A stretch of 64,000 bases of DNA, taken from positions 1-64,000 of the forward strand of contig CANPZE010000004.1 of the NCBI GenBank assembly GCA_947589315.1. The letters are read 5' to 3'. A program made the translations under genes and the position numbers. Origin of the DNA: an uncultured Lachnospiraceae bacterium. Its GTDB lineage: Bacteria; Bacillota; Clostridia; Lachnospirales; Lachnospiraceae. Each line of letters opens with the position of its first letter. Within the stretch, counting starts at the first letter, position 1. Of this stretch, positions 28,147 to 38,803 are shown piece by piece. The notes under the pieces are model-generated. The model saw only the letters and a list, made by a program, of their open reading frames with translations, had not been told where the DNA came from and searched no databases.

Positions 28147-28814
28147 TATTTATCGCTCCCTTCCTTTTTGGTATTCTTGGTCGGAAGGATTTCTCCATGA
28201 TAAACCCATACTTTTACACCAATCTTACCATAAGTTGTATCAGCTTCTGCGAAGCCGTAATCAATATCTGCACGAAGTGTCTGAAGCGGGATCGTTCCCT
28301 CACTGTAGAACTCAGTACGAGCCATATCTGCGCCGCCAAGACGGCCGGAGCAGGAAGCTTTTACTCCCTTTGCGCCACTCTTCATTGTCCTGCCCATAGC
28401 AGATTTCATTGCGCGGCGGAAAGAAATACGGTTCTCCAGCTGCTGCGCAATATTCTCAGCTACCAGCTGCGCATGGCTGTCCGGATTCTTGATATCCATG
28501 ATCTTGATATCCAGAGCGACCTTTCTGTCCAGTACCTTTGCCAGTTCCTTCTTTAAATTCTCAATCTCAGCGCCACCCTTACCAATTACAAAACCAGGCT
28601 TAGCTGTGTGAATGATGATCCTAACCTTATCAGTCGGCCTTTCAATTTCAATTTTGGAAATACCAGCGCTGTATAACTTTTTCTTAATGAACTCTCTGAT
28701 CTTGTAATCCTCTACAAGATAGTCTGCAAATGTCTTGTCATCTGCATACCAATTAGAATCCCAGTCACTGATAACACCGACTCTTAAACCATGAGGATTA
28801 ACCTTCTGTCCCAT
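28146..28814 (-). CDS. rpsC: 30S ribosomal protein S3
   Basis: 222 residues: [20 protein letters not shown] at the N-terminus, the KH-domain loop [14 protein letters not shown] and the C-terminal [13 protein letters not shown]. Translationally coupled to rplP. Confidence 0.97.
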   Translation of the reverse strand: MGQKVNPHGLRVGVISDWDSNWYADDKTFADYLVEDYKIREFIKKKLYSAGISKIEIERPTDKVRIIIHTAKPGFVIGKGGAEIENLKKELAKVLDRKVALDIKIMDIKNPDSHAQLVAENIAQQLENRISFRRAMKSAMGRTMKSGAKGVKASCSGRLGGADMARTEFYSEGTIPLQTLRADIDYGFAEADTTYGKIGVKVWVYHGEILPTKNTKKEGSDK

Positions 28815-28870
28815 TTTAATCTCCTTTCATAGACCGGCGATATTCCATTGCGGTCTCTGTAATTCTGTGA

Positions 28871-29260
28871 TTAACGCTCATTGAGGATGATCGTGATATG
28901 ACTCATTCTCTTCTCAATGCGATATGCTCTACCCTGAGCTCTTGGTCTGATTCTCTTCATTGTCGGTCCTTTGTTTGCATAGCATTCCTCAATGTACAAA
29001 TCCTCCGGATTCATACCATTGTTGTTCTCTGCGTTTGCAATTGCAGACTGTAATAATTTTAATATGATGCTGGACGCATATCTGGGATTATAACTCAAAA
29101 TACCGATTGCTGTCTCTACATCCTTGCCTCTGATGGCATCCAACACATAACAAGCCTTCTGTACCGAAACTCTGGCATAAGATAACTTAGCGGAAGGTCT
29201 GGTGTCTCTCTGGTTCTCATTTCTCTCTCTCTTGATCTGAGATCTATGCCCCTTTGCCAT
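28871..29260 (-). CDS. rplV: 50S ribosomal protein L22
   Basis: 129 residues; SYARVSVQKACYVLDAIRGKDVETAIGIL and the C-terminal hairpin GPTMKRIRPRAQGRAYRIEKRMSHITIIL are typical of L22, whose loop lines the exit tunnel. Confidence 0.97.
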   Translation of the reverse strand: MAKGHRSQIKRERNENQRDTRPSAKLSYARVSVQKACYVLDAIRGKDVETAIGILSYNPRYASSIILKLLQSAIANAENNNGMNPEDLYIEECYANKGPTMKRIRPRAQGRAYRIEKRMSHITIILNER

Positions 29261-29293
29261 GAATGAAGCCTCCTTTCAAATCCTGTGATCCTT

Positions 29294-29569
29294 TTATCTA
29301 CCCTTTTTCTCGTCTTTACCGTGACCTCTATAGGTTCTTGTCGATACGAACTCGCCCAGCTTATGCCCAACCATATCCTCAGTAACATATACCGGTACAT
29401 GCTTTCTTCCGTCATGTACTGCAAATGTTAATCCTACAAAGGAAGGGAAGATCGTGGAGCGGCGAGACCAGGTCTTAATAACCTGCTTGTCGCCAGATGC
29501 TACTGCAGCATCTACCTTCTTTAAAAGGCTGGCATCCGCAAAAGGTCCTTTCTTTAATGAACGTGCCAT
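29294..29569 (-). CDS. rpsS: 30S ribosomal protein S19
   Basis: 91 residues: [19 protein letters not shown], then [41 protein letters not shown], the S19 signature. The ATG at 29569 follows GGAGGAAAATA. Confidence 0.97.
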   Translation of the reverse strand: MARSLKKGPFADASLLKKVDAAVASGDKQVIKTWSRRSTIFPSFVGLTFAVHDGRKHVPVYVTEDMVGHKLGEFVSTRTYRGHGKDEKKGR

Positions 29570-29652
29570 TATTTTCCTCCAATCTGCCAATTTACTGGCT
29601 AATCCAACTCTCTATCAAACACTGTGCTTCTTATTCCGCACACTGCCCTGTA

Positions 29653-30498
29653 TTATTTTGCCAGGGCTTTTCCGTCTCTTCTTCTTACGATCATCTTATT
29701 TGACTTGTTGTTCTTCTTACGCGTCTTCAAGCCAAGAGCAGGCTTACCCCAAGGAGTACAGGGTCCCGGACGTCCGATACCTGCCTTACCCTCGCCACCG
29801 CCATGAGGATGGTCATTGGGGTTCATAACAGAACCGCGGACTGTAGGACGGATACCCATATGGCGCTTACGCCCTGCCTTACCGATATTTACCAGCGCAT
29901 GCTCACCGTTTCCAACTATGCCTACGGTTGCCCGGCATACAATGGGTACCATTCTCATTTCGCCGGAGGGGAGACGAAGTGTTGCATATTTCCCTTCCTT
30001 TGCCATCAGCTGCGCGCTGTTACCTGCGGAACGCACCATCTGGCCGCCCTTACCGGGATGAAGCTCAATATTGTGGACCTGCGTACCTACCGGAATATTT
30101 TCCAGGGGCAGGCAATTGCCTACTTCAATCTCTGCCTGCGCTCCATTCATAACCTTCTGGCCAACCTTCAGCCCCTCGGGAGCCAGGATATATGCCTTCT
30201 GGCCATCTGCATAGCAGATCAGCGCAATGTTTGCCGTCCTGTTCGGATCATACTCGATGGTCTTTACTGTTGCAGGAACGCCGTCTTTATTCCTCTTAAA
30301 ATCAATAATTCTATATTTCCTTCTGGAACCGCCGCCCCGATGTCTTACCGTGATCTTACCCTGGCTGTTCCGGCCGGCATTCTTCTTCAAAGACGTAGTC
30401 AGGGACTTCTCTGGAGTATTGGCTGTGATCTCAGTCTTATCCAGCGTAGTCATGTGTCTTCTGGAAGGTGTATATGGGGTAAATGTTTTAATTCCCAT
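29653..30498 (-). CDS. rplB: 50S ribosomal protein L2
   Basis: 281 residues. The RNA-binding [18 protein letters not shown] segment and the C-terminal [22 protein letters not shown], with the conserved histidine near the peptidyl transferase centre, identify L2. Confidence 0.98.
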   Translation of the reverse strand: MGIKTFTPYTPSRRHMTTLDKTEITANTPEKSLTTSLKKNAGRNSQGKITVRHRGGGSRRKYRIIDFKRNKDGVPATVKTIEYDPNRTANIALICYADGQKAYILAPEGLKVGQKVMNGAQAEIEVGNCLPLENIPVGTQVHNIELHPGKGGQMVRSAGNSAQLMAKEGKYATLRLPSGEMRMVPIVCRATVGIVGNGEHALVNIGKAGRKRHMGIRPTVRGSVMNPNDHPHGGGEGKAGIGRPGPCTPWGKPALGLKTRKKNNKSNKMIVRRRDGKALAK

Positions 30499-30560
30499 GA
30501 CATTTATCTCCTTTCAATACCAATTCCGCCTGATAGGTTCTCCAAACGGATCATTTATTC

Positions 30561-30860
30561 TTACAGACCTTCAAAGATTTCAATATCTTTGCTGTCCTCC
30601 GTCAGCTGTACGATTGCTTTCTTGCTCTTTGCTGTCCTTCCCACGGTTCTGCCACGGCGGCGGATCTTGCCATTCTTATTCATGGTATTGACCTTGGCAA
30701 CCTTAGTTCCCTCAAAGAGCTTTTCTACAGCTTCTTTGATCTGCCCCTTGGTGGCATCTGTATGCACTGCAAACGTATACTTTTTCTCTTCCATTGCCGC
30801 CATAGACTTCTCTGTAATGATCGGCTTAAGGATTACGTCATAATATTTCAGATCTGCCAT
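30561..30860 (-). CDS. rplW: 50S ribosomal protein L23
   Basis: 99 residues: [28 protein letters not shown] and [26 protein letters not shown]. The start overlaps the rplD stop by one base (TAATG). Confidence 0.97.
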   Translation of the reverse strand: MADLKYYDVILKPIITEKSMAAMEEKKYTFAVHTDATKGQIKEAVEKLFEGTKVAKVNTMNKNGKIRRRGRTVGRTAKSKKAIVQLTEDSKDIEIFEGL

Positions 30861-31483
30861 TATGCATACACCTCCTCTATTTTCTCTACTGCGCTCTTCG
30901 TAATGATCACAGTATCATATTTCAGAATGTCATATACACTGATCGCATTGGAGCGGACAGTCCTCACACCCTGGATATTCCTTGCGGAAAGCTCCACATT
31001 CGCATTGTCCTCACCGTCAAGCACAACCAGCGCCTTGTTTACCTTCAATGCGTCCATTACTTTAACCATCTGCTTTGTCTTAATCTCATCAAATTTCAGA
31101 GAATCCATTACCAAAAACTTCTCTTCATTGACCTTGGTGGTCAGCGCAGAACGAAGCGCATTGGCTTTTTCCTTCTTATTCATCTTAAAGGAATAATCTC
31201 TGGGTACCGGAGCGAATACCATTCCGCCGCCAGTCCACTGAGGCGCTCTGGTAGAACCCTGTCTTGCATGACCGGTTCCCTTCTGTCTCCAGGGCTTTCT
31301 TCCGCCGCCGCTCACTTCAGAACGTGTCTTTGCCTTCTGCGTGCCCTGGCGCTTATTTGCCAGCTGCAGCACTACAGCCATATGCATTAAATGCTCATTT
31401 ACCTTGGCAGCAAATACCTTATCATTCAGATCCATCTTACCAACTTCGCTGCCTTCCATATTATAAACAGATACGTTAGCCAT
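30860..31483 (-). CDS. rplD: 50S ribosomal protein L4
   Basis: 207 residues with the L4 loop [35 protein letters not shown]. The ATG at 31483 lies 9 bp after GGAGG; the ATG at 31504 precedes it. L4 represses its own operon in some bacteria, which makes the long S10 leader here interesting. Confidence 0.97.
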   Translation of the reverse strand: MANVSVYNMEGSEVGKMDLNDKVFAAKVNEHLMHMAVVLQLANKRQGTQKAKTRSEVSGGGRKPWRQKGTGHARQGSTRAPQWTGGGMVFAPVPRDYSFKMNKKEKANALRSALTTKVNEEKFLVMDSLKFDEIKTKQMVKVMDALKVNKALVVLDGEDNANVELSARNIQGVRTVRSNAISVYDILKYDTVIITKSAVEKIEEVYA

Positions 31484-31509
31484 CTGTATTTTCCTCCTTT
31501 CCAAAAGAA

Positions 31510-32193
31510 TTATTTGCCAACCTTAACGGTCTCTTTCAATGCCACAACAGACTTCTTCGGTCCCGGAACAGCTCCCTTTACGAGGATCAGATTCTTCTCT
31601 GCATCCACTTTTACGATCTCCAGGTTCTGGATCGTAACCTTCACTGCTCCCATTTGACCAGGCATCTTCTTACCCTTGAATACACGGCTGGGATCGGAGC
31701 AAGCGCCGTTGGAACCTGCATGTCTGTGGAACTTGGAACCATGTCCCATCGGTCCTCTGTGCAGTCCGTGACGTTTGATCGCACCCTGGAACCCCTTACC
31801 CTTTGTAGTGCCGCTGACATCAATCTTGTCACCGTTCTCAAAGATGTCCGCCTTGATCTCCTGACCAAGGGTGTACTCCTCTGCGTTGTCAAACTTAAAT
31901 TCCTTCAGATATCTCTTGCCAGACACGCCTGCTTTCGCAAAGTGCCCCTGCATCGGCTTATTTACGCCGTGACGTCTCTTCACGTCCTTACTGCCGGTAG
32001 AATCCTTGCTGACCACCTTATCCTTCTTGTCAACAAATCCTACCTGTACTGCACTGTACCCATCATTGTCCACAGTCTTGACCTGTGTCACATAGCAGGG
32101 TCCTGCCTGAAGTACAGTGACCGGAGTTAAAACTCCGTTGTCATTGAAGATCTGTGTCATTCCGATCTTCGTAGCCAAAATAGCTTTCTTCAT
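31510..32193 (-). CDS. rplC: 50S ribosomal protein L3
   Basis: 227 residues: [25 protein letters not shown] and [29 protein letters not shown] are L3 signatures. CAGGAGG is 9 bp before the ATG. Confidence 0.98.
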   Translation of the reverse strand: MKKAILATKIGMTQIFNDNGVLTPVTVLQAGPCYVTQVKTVDNDGYSAVQVGFVDKKDKVVSKDSTGSKDVKRRHGVNKPMQGHFAKAGVSGKRYLKEFKFDNAEEYTLGQEIKADIFENGDKIDVSGTTKGKGFQGAIKRHGLHRGPMGHGSKFHRHAGSNGACSDPSRVFKGKKMPGQMGAVKVTIQNLEIVKVDAEKNLILVKGAVPGPKKSVVALKETVKVGK

Positions 32194-32430
32194 TTTAATG
32201 CACCTCCTGTTAATCTACAGCGGATTTCATAGATGGCCGGCCTTGTCCCGAACCGCCCCGCCACTGCGGCGCCGCCCGCCAGGCTGCCAGCGCTATAAAA
32301 TCATCCTAGACGGTCTATAATGTGCAAGCTCGTAAACCAAAAACTTCCTGCCGAAGTACAGCGCACTGTACACGGCTCTATATAAACCCTAAGGACTTAC
32401 TTAGTCTGCCAGAAGCTCTGCTCCTGGATA
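32194..32430 (-). other. 237-bp spacer between rpsJ and rplC
   Basis: No gene is visible. It contains a 6-bp palindromic stem, GTACAG-CGCA-CTGTAC, and a GC-rich tract (GCGGCGCCGCCCGCC) that is unlike its AT-richer surroundings. The equivalent spacer in Bacillus is short. A regulatory RNA element or an internal processing site is possible; I see no convincing promoter or terminator. Confidence 0.45.
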
Positions 32431-32748
32431 TTACTTTTCTTTCATTTTCAACTCTACAGCCACGCCAGAGGGCATCTCCATCTTCGTCAATGCCTCAACG
32501 GTCTTCTGAGTAGGAGCGATAACATCAATCAGTCTCTTATGTGTTCTCTGCTCAAACTGCTCTCTGGAATCTTTGTACTTATGAACCGCACGAAGAATGG
32601 TAACTACCTCCTTCTTGGTAGGAAGAGGTACGGGTCCGCTGACCTTTGCGCCTGTCTTCTTTACTGTCTCAATAATCTTTCCAGCAGCATGATCGATCTG
32701 ATTGTGGTCATACGCCTTCAGTGTAATTCTCATTACATTTGTTGCCAT
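32431..32748 (-). CDS. rpsJ: 30S ribosomal protein S10
   Basis: 105 residues with the S10 core [41 protein letters not shown] start at the ATG at 32748, 11 bp after AAGGAGG. The frame stays open upstream to 32958, but that extension (ending CEKEAAFF) has no S10 similarity and is leader RNA. First gene of the operon. Confidence 0.96.
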   Translation of the reverse strand: MATNVMRITLKAYDHNQIDHAAGKIIETVKKTGAKVSGPVPLPTKKEVVTILRAVHKYKDSREQFEQRTHKRLIDVIAPTQKTVEALTKMEMPSGVAVELKMKEK

Positions 32749-33040
32749 AAAAAAAGCCGCCTCCTTTTCGCACTTCGCAGACATTACTGATCTCACCGGC
32801 CTTCCGGTTATGCCTGCACTTTCAGCGCAACAAGTGGTGACTGTACACTTATCCGGGTGTGTCCTGTATTGGTTTACATGGTAACGCAGGACCCCCTTCT
32901 TATCTGCCTTGGCAGAATGTTCAATTGGTACAGTGACTTGTCGCCAGTTTCCTAACATGACATTCGCTCCACGGAAAACCTGCTATTCGTTACCGGATAA
33001 CAGCAACCTCACGCTTCACAGCTATCAATGTCACAGCAAA
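32749..33040 (-). promoter_or_regulatory. Structured 5' leader of the S10 operon
   Basis: About 290 nt separate the promoter from rpsJ. Two distant arms can pair: 32928-32944 (GTACAGTGACTTGTCGC on the plus strand) and 32826-32846. They give a 7-bp helix (ACTGTAC with GTACAGT), a small internal loop and a further helix of 6-9 bp, enclosing about 80 nt. This looks like an autoregulatory leader, as known for S10 operons elsewhere, but I cannot match it to a named RNA family. Confidence 0.55.
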
Positions 33041-33044
33041 TACT

Positions 33045-33073
33045 AATATACACTTTTTTTCCAGTGTTTGCAA
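33045..33073 (-). promoter_or_regulatory. Main promoter of the S10-spc operon
   Basis: Minus-strand TTGCAA (33073-33068) and TATATT (33050-33045) are exactly 17 bp apart, preceded by an A/T-rich tract that could act as an UP element. It is the only good promoter found before the 22-gene run. Confidence 0.75.
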
Positions 33074-33180
33074 GAAAAGTTTTTTAATTTTTTCAACTTT
33101 TTTCCATTTCTCCCTTTTGCACAACTTTTTCATCATTTCTCCATGGATTTATATACAAATCTACAATATTTCTTCTCTCC

Positions 33181-33225
33181 AAAAACCGCCCTATCGCTTA
33201 TCAGGCCACGCGATAGGGCGGTTTT
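33181..33225. terminator. Bidirectional-looking terminator after the lipoprotein gene
   Basis: A perfect 13-bp stem, ACCGCCCTATCGC with GCGATAGGGCGGT, flanked by A and T runs on both sides. It follows the minus-strand gene ending at 33254 and insulates the S10 operon. Confidence 0.9.
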
Positions 33226-33253
33226 GTGATTTTAATATGGGATTGCAACGGAA

Positions 33254-33973
33254 CTAATTCACATAGTAGGTGGCTTCGTCCGGAAGCTCTTTTCCATGCT
33301 GTTTCATGAAATACCATCTTAACCCTTCTGTAAACTGGAACTGCACCTGTTTGAGATCTTTGCTTTTCTCTTTATGCTGTACTGCGTCTGTCCCCTCTCC
33401 TGTCCCTGTATTCCTCTGGCGATACTTTTCAGGATATTTTTTATAATATTTCTCTACCACCTCTTCGCAATCTTCTCGGCTCATCAGTTCATCAAATGCA
33501 TTCACATATTGCCGAAGCATGGTCAATTCCTCCAGAGTATGGTCGTATGACTTTATAACGCTCCACAATGGCGGATACTCTAACAAAAAGAGGTATAGCT
33601 GCTCCGTATCCAGTTCTTTGAACAGTTCTTCCGGCAATTGGCTTGCTGCCATCTTATCATCAGAATTAGGGTAGAAACCTTCCGGAAAATCCTTCGGATA
33701 ACAAAGGTCTCCCTGCTTATCCCTCCACTCTGATAAATCATCGTGAATATACTGTTTATTCTCGCCTTGAAAATACTTCTCATAGAACTGGGGTTCATAA
33801 TAATGCGCCATTCCGTCTGCGCCATACACAGAGACCGCATCATTTTCTTTCGTCTCCACAACCTCCTCAGAACTATTATTATATAACTGTTCCTCCCCTC
33901 TGCTGCCACAACCTGAAAACGAGACGGCTGCTACGATGAACAGCATCGCCGCTATTACTTTTTTTCCTTGCAT
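33254..33973 (-). CDS. Putative lipoprotein, unknown function
   Basis: A 239-residue protein with a signal peptide and lipobox FSGC (cysteine at about residue 22). The rest is hydrophilic and helical, with YDHTLEELTMLRQYVNAFDELMSREDCEEVVEKYY. I do not recognise the family. The ATG at 33973 has AAGGAGGG 8 bp upstream. It is a single-gene unit between two terminators. Confidence 0.75.
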   Translation of the reverse strand: MQGKKVIAAMLFIVAAVSFSGCGSRGEEQLYNNSSEEVVETKENDAVSVYGADGMAHYYEPQFYEKYFQGENKQYIHDDLSEWRDKQGDLCYPKDFPEGFYPNSDDKMAASQLPEELFKELDTEQLYLFLLEYPPLWSVIKSYDHTLEELTMLRQYVNAFDELMSREDCEEVVEKYYKKYPEKYRQRNTGTGEGTDAVQHKEKSKDLKQVQFQFTEGLRWYFMKQHGKELPDEATYYVN

Positions 33974-34150
33974 TTTTTCACCCTCCTTCGGCATTTGTAA
34001 ATCACCTGACTAGCTACTATATATAATAATCGTATGTTAAGCAACGATGTGACGCTAATTTCGGTAATCCAACTGCCATTCCATGCACAACTGTGAAGTG
34101 AAGCAGCCCACCCATTGGCAGCCCCGGAACCCAGCCATCTATTCTCTGGC

Positions 34151-34184
34151 AAAAAAAACAGAACCGTCCCTGAGAACGGTTCTG
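34151..34184 (-). terminator. Terminator after spoVG
   Basis: A 9-bp stem, CAGAACCGT with ACGGTTCTG, is followed on the minus strand by eight T residues, 50 bp after the spoVG stop. Confidence 0.9.
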
Positions 34185-34233
34185 CGGTTATGTTTTATTT
34201 CATTTATTTCATTTACACTTCCTATATCCCCCG

Positions 34234-34509
34234 CTACTGCAATGCTTCCTCCTCCAGCAGCGTAGCTTCATACTTCTCCAAAATAATATTCTGTATCTTT
34301 TCACGGGTATCTGAGTTAATAGGGTGAGCTATATCGCGATACTCCCCATCTTCAGCCCGACGGCTGGGCATTGCTACAAATAAGCCTTTTTCTCCGTCAA
34401 TGATCTTGATGTCATGAACAACAAATTCATTATCCAGCGTGATAGAGACAATCGCCTTCATTTTTCCTTCCTTTGTGATCTTTCGTATACGTACGTCTGT
34501 TATCTGCAC
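34234..34509 (-). CDS. spoVG: SpoVG family regulator
   Basis: 91 residues, a small RNA/DNA-binding regulator important in sporulation and septation in Bacillus. [39 protein letters not shown] and [21 protein letters not shown] are nearly invariant in the family. It starts with GTG at 34509, 8 bp after AAAGGAGG. It lies downstream of glgC-glgD and may be partly cotranscribed with them. Confidence 0.95.
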   Translation of the reverse strand: MQITDVRIRKITKEGKMKAIVSITLDNEFVVHDIKIIDGEKGLFVAMPSRRAEDGEYRDIAHPINSDTREKIQNIILEKYEATLLEEEALQ

Positions 34510-34604
34510 GACTAGAACCTCCTTTGATTCGGTTATTCAATTAGTAATACATATATTAGGAAGAAACTCATCCCGCCCTTTATTAATTAGCTTCTCTTAA
34601 TTCC

Positions 34605-35726
34605 TCATATAGCATATCTTTCATTTTTTTCAATAACAATACGAACTTGACCGTTCTCCCCTACGTATCTGGTATTAGCACGGATCGTATCACGGCTTTC
34701 TACGATACAATTTTCAATATATGTGTTATCACCAATATATACATCGTTCAAAACGATCGAATTCTTAATCACACAATTGTTCCCAATGTAAACTTCTTTA
34801 AACAAAATGGAATCCTCTACCTGTCCATTAATGATACATCCGCTGGACACCAGGCTGTTCTTCACGGTAGAACCTACATTATATTTGGCCGGGGGCAGAT
34901 CCTCTACCTTAGAATAGATATCAGGATACTGCTTAAAGAAATAATCCCGGATCTCCGGCTTCAGGAAATCCATATTCGTACGGAAATAGGAATCTACCGA
35001 TGCGATGTTGCTCCAATAGGAATCCATTTGATACGCATAAATCTTTTTGATCCCTTTGTATCTCACCAGGATATCTTTTACAAAATCATACCTCTCCTCC
35101 TGGTCAGCCTTCTCGATCAGCTCGATCAGAAGGCGGCGGCGGACAATATATACGCCGGCAGATATCTGCTGTCCTTTTGCCTGAATAGGTTTTTCCTCAA
35201 AATCCACTACCCGGTCTTCACTGTCGGTCTTTATCACACCAAAACGGCTGGGATCCTCCTGGGCTCCAATATTGGTTGTGACAATCGTGAAATCTGCTTT
35301 TTTCGCAATGTGATATTCCAGGACCTTATTATAATCCATCTTATATACACCATCGCCGGATGCGATCACCACATAAGGTTCATGGCTGTTCTTCAAAAAT
35401 CCAATGTTCTGGGCGATAGCATCTGCCGTTCCCCGATACCAATAACTATTCTCCGGCGTGGTAGTGGGAGTAAATACATACAGGCCGCCCTGCTTCCGTC
35501 CAAAATCCCACCATTTAGAGGAATTCAGATGCTCATTCAGCGATTTGGCATTGTACTGGGTAAATACCGCAACCTTCTGAATATGGGAATTACTCATGTT
35601 ACTTAAAACAAAGTCGATACTGCGGAAGCCGCCTGCAATCGGCATAGCAGCGATCGCCCTCTTGTTGGAGAGTTCTCTCATCCTGCTGTTATTTCCGCCC
35701 GCTAAAACAATACCTACCGCTCTCAT
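34605..35726 (-). CDS. glgD: Glucose-1-phosphate adenylyltransferase subunit GlgD
   Basis: 373 residues. The nucleotidyltransferase N-terminus has the altered [26 protein letters not shown], and the C-terminus has left-handed beta-helix hexapeptide repeats. GlgD is the non-catalytic or regulatory partner of GlgC in Firmicutes glycogen synthesis. The start overlaps the glgC stop by 4 bp (ATGA), so the subunits are made together. No glycogen synthase or branching enzyme is in the window. Confidence 0.95.
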   Translation of the reverse strand: MRAVGIVLAGGNNSRMRELSNKRAIAAMPIAGGFRSIDFVLSNMSNSHIQKVAVFTQYNAKSLNEHLNSSKWWDFGRKQGGLYVFTPTTTPENSYWYRGTADAIAQNIGFLKNSHEPYVVIASGDGVYKMDYNKVLEYHIAKKADFTIVTTNIGAQEDPSRFGVIKTDSEDRVVDFEEKPIQAKGQQISAGVYIVRRRLLIELIEKADQEERYDFVKDILVRYKGIKKIYAYQMDSYWSNIASVDSYFRTNMDFLKPEIRDYFFKQYPDIYSKVEDLPPAKYNVGSTVKNSLVSSGCIINGQVEDSILFKEVYIGNNCVIKNSIVLNDVYIGDNTYIENCIVESRDTIRANTRYVGENGQVRIVIEKNERYAI

Positions 35727-36997
35727 TCTCTATCACCTACCTTAATCAATGTTTCACCGCCGTCAAGTATGCCATCGGGATAATCAGAAGCTTCCGTAAT
35801 ACCGGATATGGCCGTATTCTTACCAATCTCCACATTGTCCGGCACTACCGAATCCTCTCCGATCGTAACCAGGCCAAAGGCATATACATCCGGCTTTACC
35901 TTATTCTCCTTTTCTTCTCCCACACCCAGCCTGCAGTTTGCACCTACAGAAACATTCTCAGCAATAATCGCTTTATCCACTACCGTTCCCTCACCGATGG
36001 AGGTAGAGCTCATAATGATAGAGTCTCTGACAATTGCCCCCGGCGCAATATATACGCCGGAACCGATCACGGAATTATATACCTCACCATATATCTCACT
36101 GGCTTCACCGATGATCGCCTTGTCTACCACGGCATCCTTAGCAATATACTGAGGAGGGATCCTGTCATTCTTAGTATAGATCTTCCAGAATTCCTCATAC
36201 AGATTAAAGATAGGAATCAAGTCGATCAATTCCATATTGGATTCCCAATAAGAACCCAGGGTTCCTACATCCTTCCAATATCCATTGTACTCATATGCAA
36301 ATATCCGATCGCCCTTTTCATGGCAATAGGGGATGATATGCTTCCCAAAATCGCAGGCAGGCTGATCCTTCAGCTTGATCAATGCCTCCCGCAATACCGG
36401 CCATGAGAAAATATAGATCCCCATCGAGGCCAGATTACTTCTGGGATGCTCCGGTTTCTCTTCAAACTCCTGAATCTGCTTATGCTCGTCCGTAATTACT
36501 ACGCCAAAACGGCTTGCCTCTTCCATCGGTACTGGAATCGTGGCCAGAGTGACATCCGCATGGTTTGCCTTATGGAAGTCCAGCATCACCTCATAATCCA
36601 TTTTATAAATATGATCGCCGCCCAGTATCAGAACATAGTCTGGATTATAATTCTCCATATACCGCAGATTTTGATAGATTGCATTTGCCGTTCCTGTGTA
36701 CCATTCACTGCTGGTGCTCTTCTCGTAAGGCGGCAGAATGGAGACACCGCCTACATTTCTGTCCAGATCCCAGGGAATGCCGATCCCTATATGGGTATTC
36801 AGTCGCAGGGGCTGATACTGGGTTAATACGCCCACAGTATCTACTCCCGAATTAATACAGTTACTTAATGGGAAATCAATAATGCGATATTTCCCACCGA
36901 AAGCAACTGCCGGTTTCGCAACATTGGCAGTCAGGACTCCCAGCCGTGAACCTTGTCCGCCTGCCAACAGCATTGCTATCATTTCTTTTTTAATCAC
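35723..36997 (-). CDS. glgC: Glucose-1-phosphate adenylyltransferase, catalytic subunit
   Basis: 424 residues, converts glucose-1-phosphate and ATP to ADP-glucose, the committed step of glycogen synthesis. [16 protein letters not shown] with the catalytic Arg, [14 protein letters not shown] and FGVVITDE are typical, then a beta-helix C-terminus. Start codon GTG at 36997, with GAGGTGA 6 bp upstream. Confidence 0.97.
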   Translation of the reverse strand: MIKKEMIAMLLAGGQGSRLGVLTANVAKPAVAFGGKYRIIDFPLSNCINSGVDTVGVLTQYQPLRLNTHIGIGIPWDLDRNVGGVSILPPYEKSTSSEWYTGTANAIYQNLRYMENYNPDYVLILGGDHIYKMDYEVMLDFHKANHADVTLATIPVPMEEASRFGVVITDEHKQIQEFEEKPEHPRSNLASMGIYIFSWPVLREALIKLKDQPACDFGKHIIPYCHEKGDRIFAYEYNGYWKDVGTLGSYWESNMELIDLIPIFNLYEEFWKIYTKNDRIPPQYIAKDAVVDKAIIGEASEIYGEVYNSVIGSGVYIAPGAIVRDSIIMSSTSIGEGTVVDKAIIAENVSVGANCRLGVGEEKENKVKPDVYAFGLVTIGEDSVVPDNVEIGKNTAISGITEASDYPDGILDGGETLIKVGDRE

Positions 36998-37028
36998 GCT
37001 ATCACCTCTTCTTGTTCAGAATATGTTT

Positions 37029-37057
37029 ATTATACCACAATTCCCCATTATTGTGAA
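37029..37057 (-). promoter_or_regulatory. Promoter of glgC-glgD
   Basis: Minus-strand TTCACA (37057-37052) and TATAAT (37034-37029) with a 17-bp spacer, about 30 bp before the glgC start. Confidence 0.7.
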
Positions 37058-37162
37058 TAAAATTAACGAAATATTTGAAATTTTTTCTATTTTTTTATAC
37101 AATTCGCATAAAAGAACTATTCCAACAAATTAAAATGTCTGAAAATACACAATACTTTTTCT

Positions 37163-37190
37163 TTGTATTTTCCTCCGTATCCGCTATAAT
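37163..37190 (+). promoter_or_regulatory. Promoter of murC
   Basis: TTGTAT (37163-37168), a 16-bp spacer and a perfect TATAAT (37185-37190), about 65 bp before murC. Confidence 0.65.
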
Positions 37191-37255
37191 AAGAATTATG
37201 AGGTTCTTAACAGAAGTATCTTCTCATATATTATTTTGAATAGGACGGTGACATT

Positions 37256-38635
37256 ATGTATCAAATTGATTTTAATCATCCCTGTAATGCCTACTTCATC
37301 GGGATCGGCGGCATCAGCATGAGCGGTTTTGCCCAACTGCTCCACGACTACGGCTTTGCGGTCCGGGGATCGGACGTAACAGAAAGCAAAATCACCAAGC
37401 ATCTGGCATCCCTCGGAATCAATATAGTATATGGTCAGGCTTCTGCAAATATTACCTCGGATATCGATTTCGTTGTATACACCGCCGCCATCCATCCTGA
37501 CAATCCGGAATTTATGGAGGCCAGACGGCTCGGGCTGCCCATGATGGAGCGGGCCGAAATGATAGGGCAGATCATGAAGAATTACGAAAATGCCATTGCC
37601 ATTGCAGGCACTCACGGGAAGACTACGACCACCTCCATGGTGTCCCATATCTTTTTGGAGGCCCAGAAGGATCCTACGATATCTGTAGGAGGCATCCTCC
37701 CTGTGATCCAGGGGAATATCCGGGTGGGGCATTCCCAGAATTTTATTACAGAGGCCTGTGAATATACCAACAGCTTTTTAAAATTCCACCCCACGGCGGG
37801 AATCATTCTGAATATTGATGCCGATCACCTGGACTTCTTTAAGGATATCGATGATATCCGCAGATCCTTTCACCAGTTTGCCGCCCTGCTGCCGGCGGAC
37901 GGGGCGCTGATCGTCAATAAGGACATTCCTGAGCTGGACGCCGTTCTCCAGGGCGCCGACTGCCCCATAATCACCTTCGGCCTTACTCCCGACTGTGATT
38001 ACCAGGCAGGCAATATCACCTTTGATCATAAAGGCTGCGGCCATTACGAGCTGATACATAACGGAAGGAAGGAGGGGGAGATCACCCTTCGCGTCATCGG
38101 CCGCCACAATGTCCTTAACTCTCTGGCAGCCGTGGCGCTGGCGCGATATTATCATATTGATATGGATACGATCTGCCGTGGCCTCCAGGCTTTTCAGGGA
38201 ACACAACGCCGTTTTGAGATAAAGGGATCTTTCCAGGGAGTGACTGTGGTGGATGATTATGCCCATCATCCCACAGAGATCCAGGCTACCCTGGCAGCCG
38301 CCCAGGCCTATCCCCATCAGCACCTCTGGTGCGTGTTCCAGCCCCATACCTACAGCCGCACCAAGGCTTTGCTCCAGGAATTTGCCCAGGCCCTTTCCCC
38401 GGCAGAGAACTTAATCCTTACCGATATCTATGCGGCCAGAGAAGAGGATCCCGGCGACATTTCCTCCCGATCCCTCCAGGAAGAGCTGGAGAAACTGGGC
38501 AAAAAGGCATACTACTTTTCCAGTTTTTCAGAAATAGAAAAATTTTTATTAAAAAATTGTATCAACGGTGATTTGTTGATAACTATGGGGGCAGGAAACG
38601 TAGTCGCTATCGGTGAAAATTTGATCGAAAAATAA
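37256..38635 (+). CDS. murC: UDP-N-acetylmuramate--L-alanine ligase
   Basis: 459 residues, adds L-Ala to UDP-MurNAc in the cytoplasmic steps of peptidoglycan synthesis. GIGGISMSGFAQLLHDYG binds the UDP-sugar, GTHGKTTTTSMVSHI is the ATP loop, and DDYAHHPTEIQATL is the Mur-ligase C-terminal signature. It is away from the main mur cluster. Its terminator overlaps the DnaA-box cluster that follows. Confidence 0.97.
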   Translation: MYQIDFNHPCNAYFIGIGGISMSGFAQLLHDYGFAVRGSDVTESKITKHLASLGINIVYGQASANITSDIDFVVYTAAIHPDNPEFMEARRLGLPMMERAEMIGQIMKNYENAIAIAGTHGKTTTTSMVSHIFLEAQKDPTISVGGILPVIQGNIRVGHSQNFITEACEYTNSFLKFHPTAGIILNIDADHLDFFKDIDDIRRSFHQFAALLPADGALIVNKDIPELDAVLQGADCPIITFGLTPDCDYQAGNITFDHKGCGHYELIHNGRKEGEITLRVIGRHNVLNSLAAVALARYYHIDMDTICRGLQAFQGTQRRFEIKGSFQGVTVVDDYAHHPTEIQATLAAAQAYPHQHLWCVFQPHTYSRTKALLQEFAQALSPAENLILTDIYAAREEDPGDISSRSLQEELEKLGKKAYYFSSFSEIEKFLLKNCINGDLLITMGAGNVVAIGENLIEK

Positions 38636-38636
38636 T

Positions 38637-38781
38637 TTATCCACATTATCCACAAAAATATCCCTGATTTTATCAACATATTTTTGTGGATAATTTTTTT
38701 GCCCCGGAAGCAACAAAACATCCGCCTTTCTCTCCTCTCTGGCCCAGAGTATCCACATTGTCCACAATAGCTGTATCCACA
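38637..38781. promoter_or_regulatory. Cluster of six DnaA-box-like 9-mers
   Basis: Three perfect TTATCCACA boxes: two head to tail at 38637-38645 and 38646-38654, one inverted at 38685-38693. Three near matches: GTATCCACA at 38749-38757, TTGTCCACA at 38758-38766 (again abutting) and GTATCCACA at 38773-38781. The last ends 22 bp before the -35 box of the dnaD-like gene. This is consistent with DnaA control of the helicase-loader operon or a DnaA titration site. Confidence 0.7.
38646..38700 (+). terminator. Terminator of murC built from DnaA-box sequences
   Basis: A 16-bp perfect stem, TTATCCACAAAAATAT with ATATTTTTGTGGATAA, followed by TTTTTTT. Each arm carries one perfect DnaA box, so a DnaA-bound site doubles as a terminator in RNA. 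Confidence 0.75.
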
Positions 38782-38803
38782 GCTTTTCCGCCCTTTCCTG
38801 TGT

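Noticed and set aside
32749..32958. N-terminal extension of rpsJ
   Set aside because: The 70 extra codons have no S10 similarity and coincide with the structured leader; the start at 32748 has AAGGAGG.
34647..35606. A 319-codon plus-strand frame
   Set aside because: It is antisense to glgD, with an unlikely Ile/Cys/His-rich composition and no ribosome binding site.
38637..38781. Chromosomal origin oriC
   Set aside because: dnaA, dnaN and a large AT-rich unwinding region are absent; the site looks regulatory or titrating instead.
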